From Centropus unirufus (Eukaryota; Chordata; Aves; Cuculiformes; Centropidae), in the NCBI GenBank assembly GCA_013397695.1, contig VYZI01000120.1, positions 186,001 to 250,000 on the forward strand: a stretch of DNA of 64,000 nucleotides, given 5' to 3'. Positions 60,507-64,000 of this stretch are shown here, one piece after another. Position 1 is the stretch's first letter; the number at the start of each line of letters is the position of its first letter. The notes below the pieces were generated by a model. That model was not told the origin of the DNA. It did no database searches and worked only from the letters and a program-made list of their open reading frames with translations. The translations under genes and the position numbers were made by a program.

Positions 60507-63500
60507 GGAAAAATCAATAACCTGAGAAGAAAGAGGAACCCTGCCAACTCAACCTGTCATCTCCTGTCTGATAGACAAAGCCACAGCTTCCCATGCCTTC
60601 CCAGACAGGTGAGTTGTGCAAGCAAGAAACCATGAATAAAGAGAGGCTTCACTAATAAAAGAACCCTGTGATGATCTGTGAAGCTTTCCAAACAAAGCTT
60701 GTCTCATCCCAAACAACAAAAATCAAGGCAAAATCAAGGTAAGAAGAAGCAGGGCAATGCCAGAGGAAGGTGATTTCTAGCTGAGAGCCGAAATATGTCT
60801 CACAAGATGATGGGGACAACCCAGCCCTTCCTGATCCAAGTTCCCTACAATGAAGTTAATATTGTGGTTAAACATGTGGTTTTACAGTGGATCAGTAGAA
60901 GAGACAGGAGCAGAGTTCTGGACACAGGTGGGATGTGGTGTGTGCAGCAGCCTGGAGAAAGAGTCATTCTATTCCCTTTGAGGGGAGACATGAATAGGGG
61001 AGGGAAGAAAAGCACTACTCTCCACAGCATTTCCAAATCTGCTTCTGAGCCCTAGAGAGTGAATTCAGGATGAAACGGACATTGGGCTTTATTCATCTTG
61101 AAGGTTAGTAAGGGATTGCTACCACCAAAAGCAAAATCTACTCAAACCTAAAACCTCACGGTGAGCTGTAACACCAGTGCCTCACGAGTAGATCAGTCCA
61201 GTAGGCATTAAGGAAGTGCAAAAGACAACCTTTATCTACAATTACAGCTTTTGATTTCGCTTCCAGAACACCCCCCTGCTTGTGGACTACATCCCCTGGA
61301 GAATCACTGGGCATCCACCCACACAATCCTGGCTGCATGATATTCTTGTGCTTTCCCTTGTATATACACCATGCAAACTACTGCAAAAATAAAATTAATT
61401 TTTTTTAGAACATGGGGAATTCACGTCTACCACACACGGACACAAAATTCTTTTAGTATAGGTGAAGCTCCTGCACTGCAAACCCTCTTGGAAGCTCTGT
61501 CAAGCTGCTGCAGTATGCTAGACTGGTAATGGGAGGGCAGGGAGGCTGGGATGCTGCCACTGTTCACCAGATTTATTTCCTTACATCCACTTGAGCAGTG
61601 GCAAAGCTTACCTGGACAGAAGGAGGTAGAGAATCCTTATTCCCTGTCCTCCGGTGGAGGATGCACTGGTGAATCCTTGGAGCCCAGAGGAGAAGGAAGC
61701 ATTCAGATGCAGCCCTGATAAAATGCACACAAGCTCCCTTTTCCACAGACTTCTCTGGAAACTTTCTAAATTCCTCATCTGCTGGAAACAGAGAAACCTA
61801 TGTTACAAGTTAGTTTTAAACAGCACACACAAGCCCTTTTGAAATAAAATATTTTCAGTACATCTCTGCACTTGGGCCAGTTTCTTCAGGCATCTAGTCC
61901 CGCATTTAAACACCAAAGGCAAGATCCCCACATTACATGTCTAGTGCTTAGTTTTATGCCCTCCATTTGAAAATATGGTCCTCAATAGCTGATTCTCAGG
62001 TACCTGGAAATAAGTCCTATCCTTCGGAGTGATTAAAAAAAAAGGAAATAATCTCTATATATTATTTTTATTTTCTTTGCTTTATATGGTTTGGAGATTG
62101 CTCTTCTGCAGCACCAGAAAGTCACAGCTCATGATTTGTTACACTCTGGTCTGCTAATAGAAACACCCTCCCAACCGCCGCTCGCTCCTAAGACCAGAAG
62201 GATCGTAACACAGATTGTAAATGCTTGCATTACTGAGAAAGATAATCTTTCTCTCCACTTTCATTTCCCTTGGTTGATATTTATCGTGGTAGGGTTTGTG
62301 GAGGCATAGAAGAGAGAGAGATCATGCATTATTTACCAGTCTGGCTATGGGAAAAGGCTTCAGCTTTTCAGTGTGGCTGAACCCTGAGCGGTTCCCACCT
62401 GCCAAGATCTGCATCGTGTTTGGTGGTGACCTGGCAGAAGGACGCCCAAAGCAAATTCCATTGCCCTGTCAGCCTGGAGAGAAGCAGCTGAGTGGTGCTG
62501 AGGGTCACAGACTCTGCCTTCCCTTCTTTTGGCTTAAGTCACTATTTATTTCACAGTATGGCAAGACTAGGGTTAAAGCCAGAACTGCCACCACTGACAA
62601 ATTCCTTGGGGTCAGCTGGGGCTTCAGGAGGCTCCAATGTCTAAGGTGGAATTTCTTGCTCTTGAATCTAGGTGGGGGGGAGACCTACCCATAGAGGAGG
62701 GTGAGATAGGAATAGGTGGAAAGCCTGTCCAGCCCCAAGATTGTCCCCATGGTGCCACCAGGGGCGGTGATGCTAACCCAGCTTCGAAACACGCCAGAAA
62801 GCTGCAACACTGGAAAGTTTATTACAGTTAAACTTCAGCCAGGGCCAGAAGCTCTATGCTTGTCCTTGCAGCACCATTGCCAGTGGACATTAAAAAGAAC
62901 TTACAAAACACATCATTAAATTCAGAAAACTTAAAATAAAAAGAAAAAAAGAAAACAAGCAACAATAACAAAAAAGCTACTAAATAAGAAATAAGGTAAA
63001 GAGGAGAAAATTACAAGGAACTCAAGATTTTAAATGCTCTTCCAAATTAAGAAGAACAAGGGGAAAAGGATCAGGTTTTAATTTTGCCGTTAAGGTATTA
63101 TTTATGGAAACTTGGCTTTTTAAAGATTAAGCCTGGATACAGTGCTGCAGAAAACACATTTGATTTATTCCCAGGGCTTTTCATCAGTTTCTATATCAGC
63201 TTCAGCCAGTCAGCCAAGAACCAGGAGGAGTTTTTTTGCACTCCTGAGCCTGCGCGCACACAGGACACTTGTAAAACACCCAGAGGATTTATCCCAGCAC
63301 TGGGTAGTTGGACTGTGATGATTAGCAACAGTCCTCAACGCAAAGTGCTGGCACTGGGACTGAGCTGTTGTATCTTCAGGATAGAAAGGAATCTTCTGAG
63401 AATAAGAGTTAACATTTCGTAGGAGTAAGAGGGGAAAAAATAAAGACTCCAGCTCGGTGTCTGAGTACAAGCTGCATGTGAATGGGGTGGGAAGAGGAGA

Positions 63501-64000
63501 CTCAGAAGGAGCACCCTGTGTTTTCAGGGAAGACACATGCAGCCAGACGAGGTCATATGGAGGCAGTCAGACGGCTGTCCCATCACTGTGGTTGTCCCAG
63601 TCACCTCCAGAGACACCTCCAGAGGCTCAGGGAAACGATCTCTGCAGCTGCAAGGGAAGGGAAGAGGTGGAAGATGAACACACGGCCATCAAGGAGCCAC
63701 CCTGGCAGCCTTTCTTTCTCCAGCTCTGCCTGGTTTGACTCTTGGCCAGCAAGCAGGGAGCCACAGGTCTGCCAAAACCCACACGATTGTGTGGGGACAA
63801 AATGCAACCACGACTGCAAAATGCATGTTCATCTTACTATAGTGTTTTTCTCCCCTCCTGCAGTTGGTAATTCTTGCAGAGAAACTATTTCTAACAAACT
63901 TTTTGCTAAAGTATGCGATGCATTAAGATTGGCCATGCTATTTATAGGACTCCGCTCCCAGATGCCTTCCTGGTTTCCCCACAGACTAATAAAACCAGTA

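Larger units (their letters stand above)
46838..64000. other. Intergenic, no gene recognised
   Basis: Seventeen kilobases without a recognisable gene, tRNA, rRNA or intact transposon. It holds a 15-bp tandem duplication at 52798-52827, an 8-bp perfect hairpin at 53860-53879, a polypurine run at 54371-54410 and an A(20) tract at 60487-60506. A/T-rich sequence at about 57640-57990 with TAATTA-type motifs resembles a conserved enhancer by texture. Frames of 127-135 codons at 48342-49193, 50800-51207 and 62296-62694 match no family; several overlap frames on the other strand. Confidence 0.7.

Noticed and set aside
1..64000. Bacterial-type systems: CRISPR arrays, operons, phage or defence islands
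   Set aside because: The window is spliced vertebrate DNA with GT/GC-AG introns. No array of regularly spaced repeats and no clustered prokaryote-like frames occur.

Overview
The window is vertebrate nuclear DNA. It carries the 3' half of one multi-exon gene on the + strand, followed by about 45 kb with no gene I can recognise. The gene is TRPC7, a diacylglycerol-activated non-selective cation channel of the TRPC3/6/7 subfamily. The assignment rests on near-verbatim pore and C-terminal motifs, for example SKAKSCENDLEMGMLNSK, which separates TRPC7 from TRPC3 and TRPC6. The compact introns, the sparse recognisable transposons and the absence of Alu or L1-like sequence suggest a bird, or another sauropsid. 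That is an inference from layout, not a proof.

Region by region. Positions 1-588 are the tail of an upstream intron. Seven coding exons follow: 589-822, 1402-1666, 7332-7527, 10294-10515, 13603-13683, 16708-16783 and 17496-17638. They encode about 405 residues, from the end of S2 through S3-S6, the pore, the TRP helix, the calmodulin/IP3-receptor-binding (CIRB) region and the C-terminal coiled coil. Reading phase is consistent across every junction. All acceptors are AG. All donors are GT except the last, which is GC (16784). The 3' UTR probably runs to about 19.2 kb, where two AATAAA signals sit.

From about 19.2 kb to 64 kb I see no convincing protein-coding gene, tRNA, rRNA or intact mobile element. 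The open frames there are short, often overlap on both strands and match no family I know. In mammals SMAD5 lies tail-to-tail downstream of TRPC7. None of its coding exons is visible here, so it presumably lies beyond the window if the synteny holds. The desert does contain discrete structures: a 71-nt pre-miRNA-like hairpin (30188-30258), a near-perfect 24-bp palindrome (35907-35930), two inverted repeats beside a TA microsatellite (46085-46210), a possible minus-strand terminal exon (46545-46837) and a 40-nt polypurine run (54371-54410).

The most useful observations are about TRPC7 itself. It has a GC-AG last intron, an apparent one-base indel that truncates the extreme C terminus relative to the mammalian protein, and one fast-changing 27-codon exon between highly conserved ones. 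An intronic sequence of about 140 bp is also present twice, 1.6 kb apart. I found no evidence of a novel multi-gene system.
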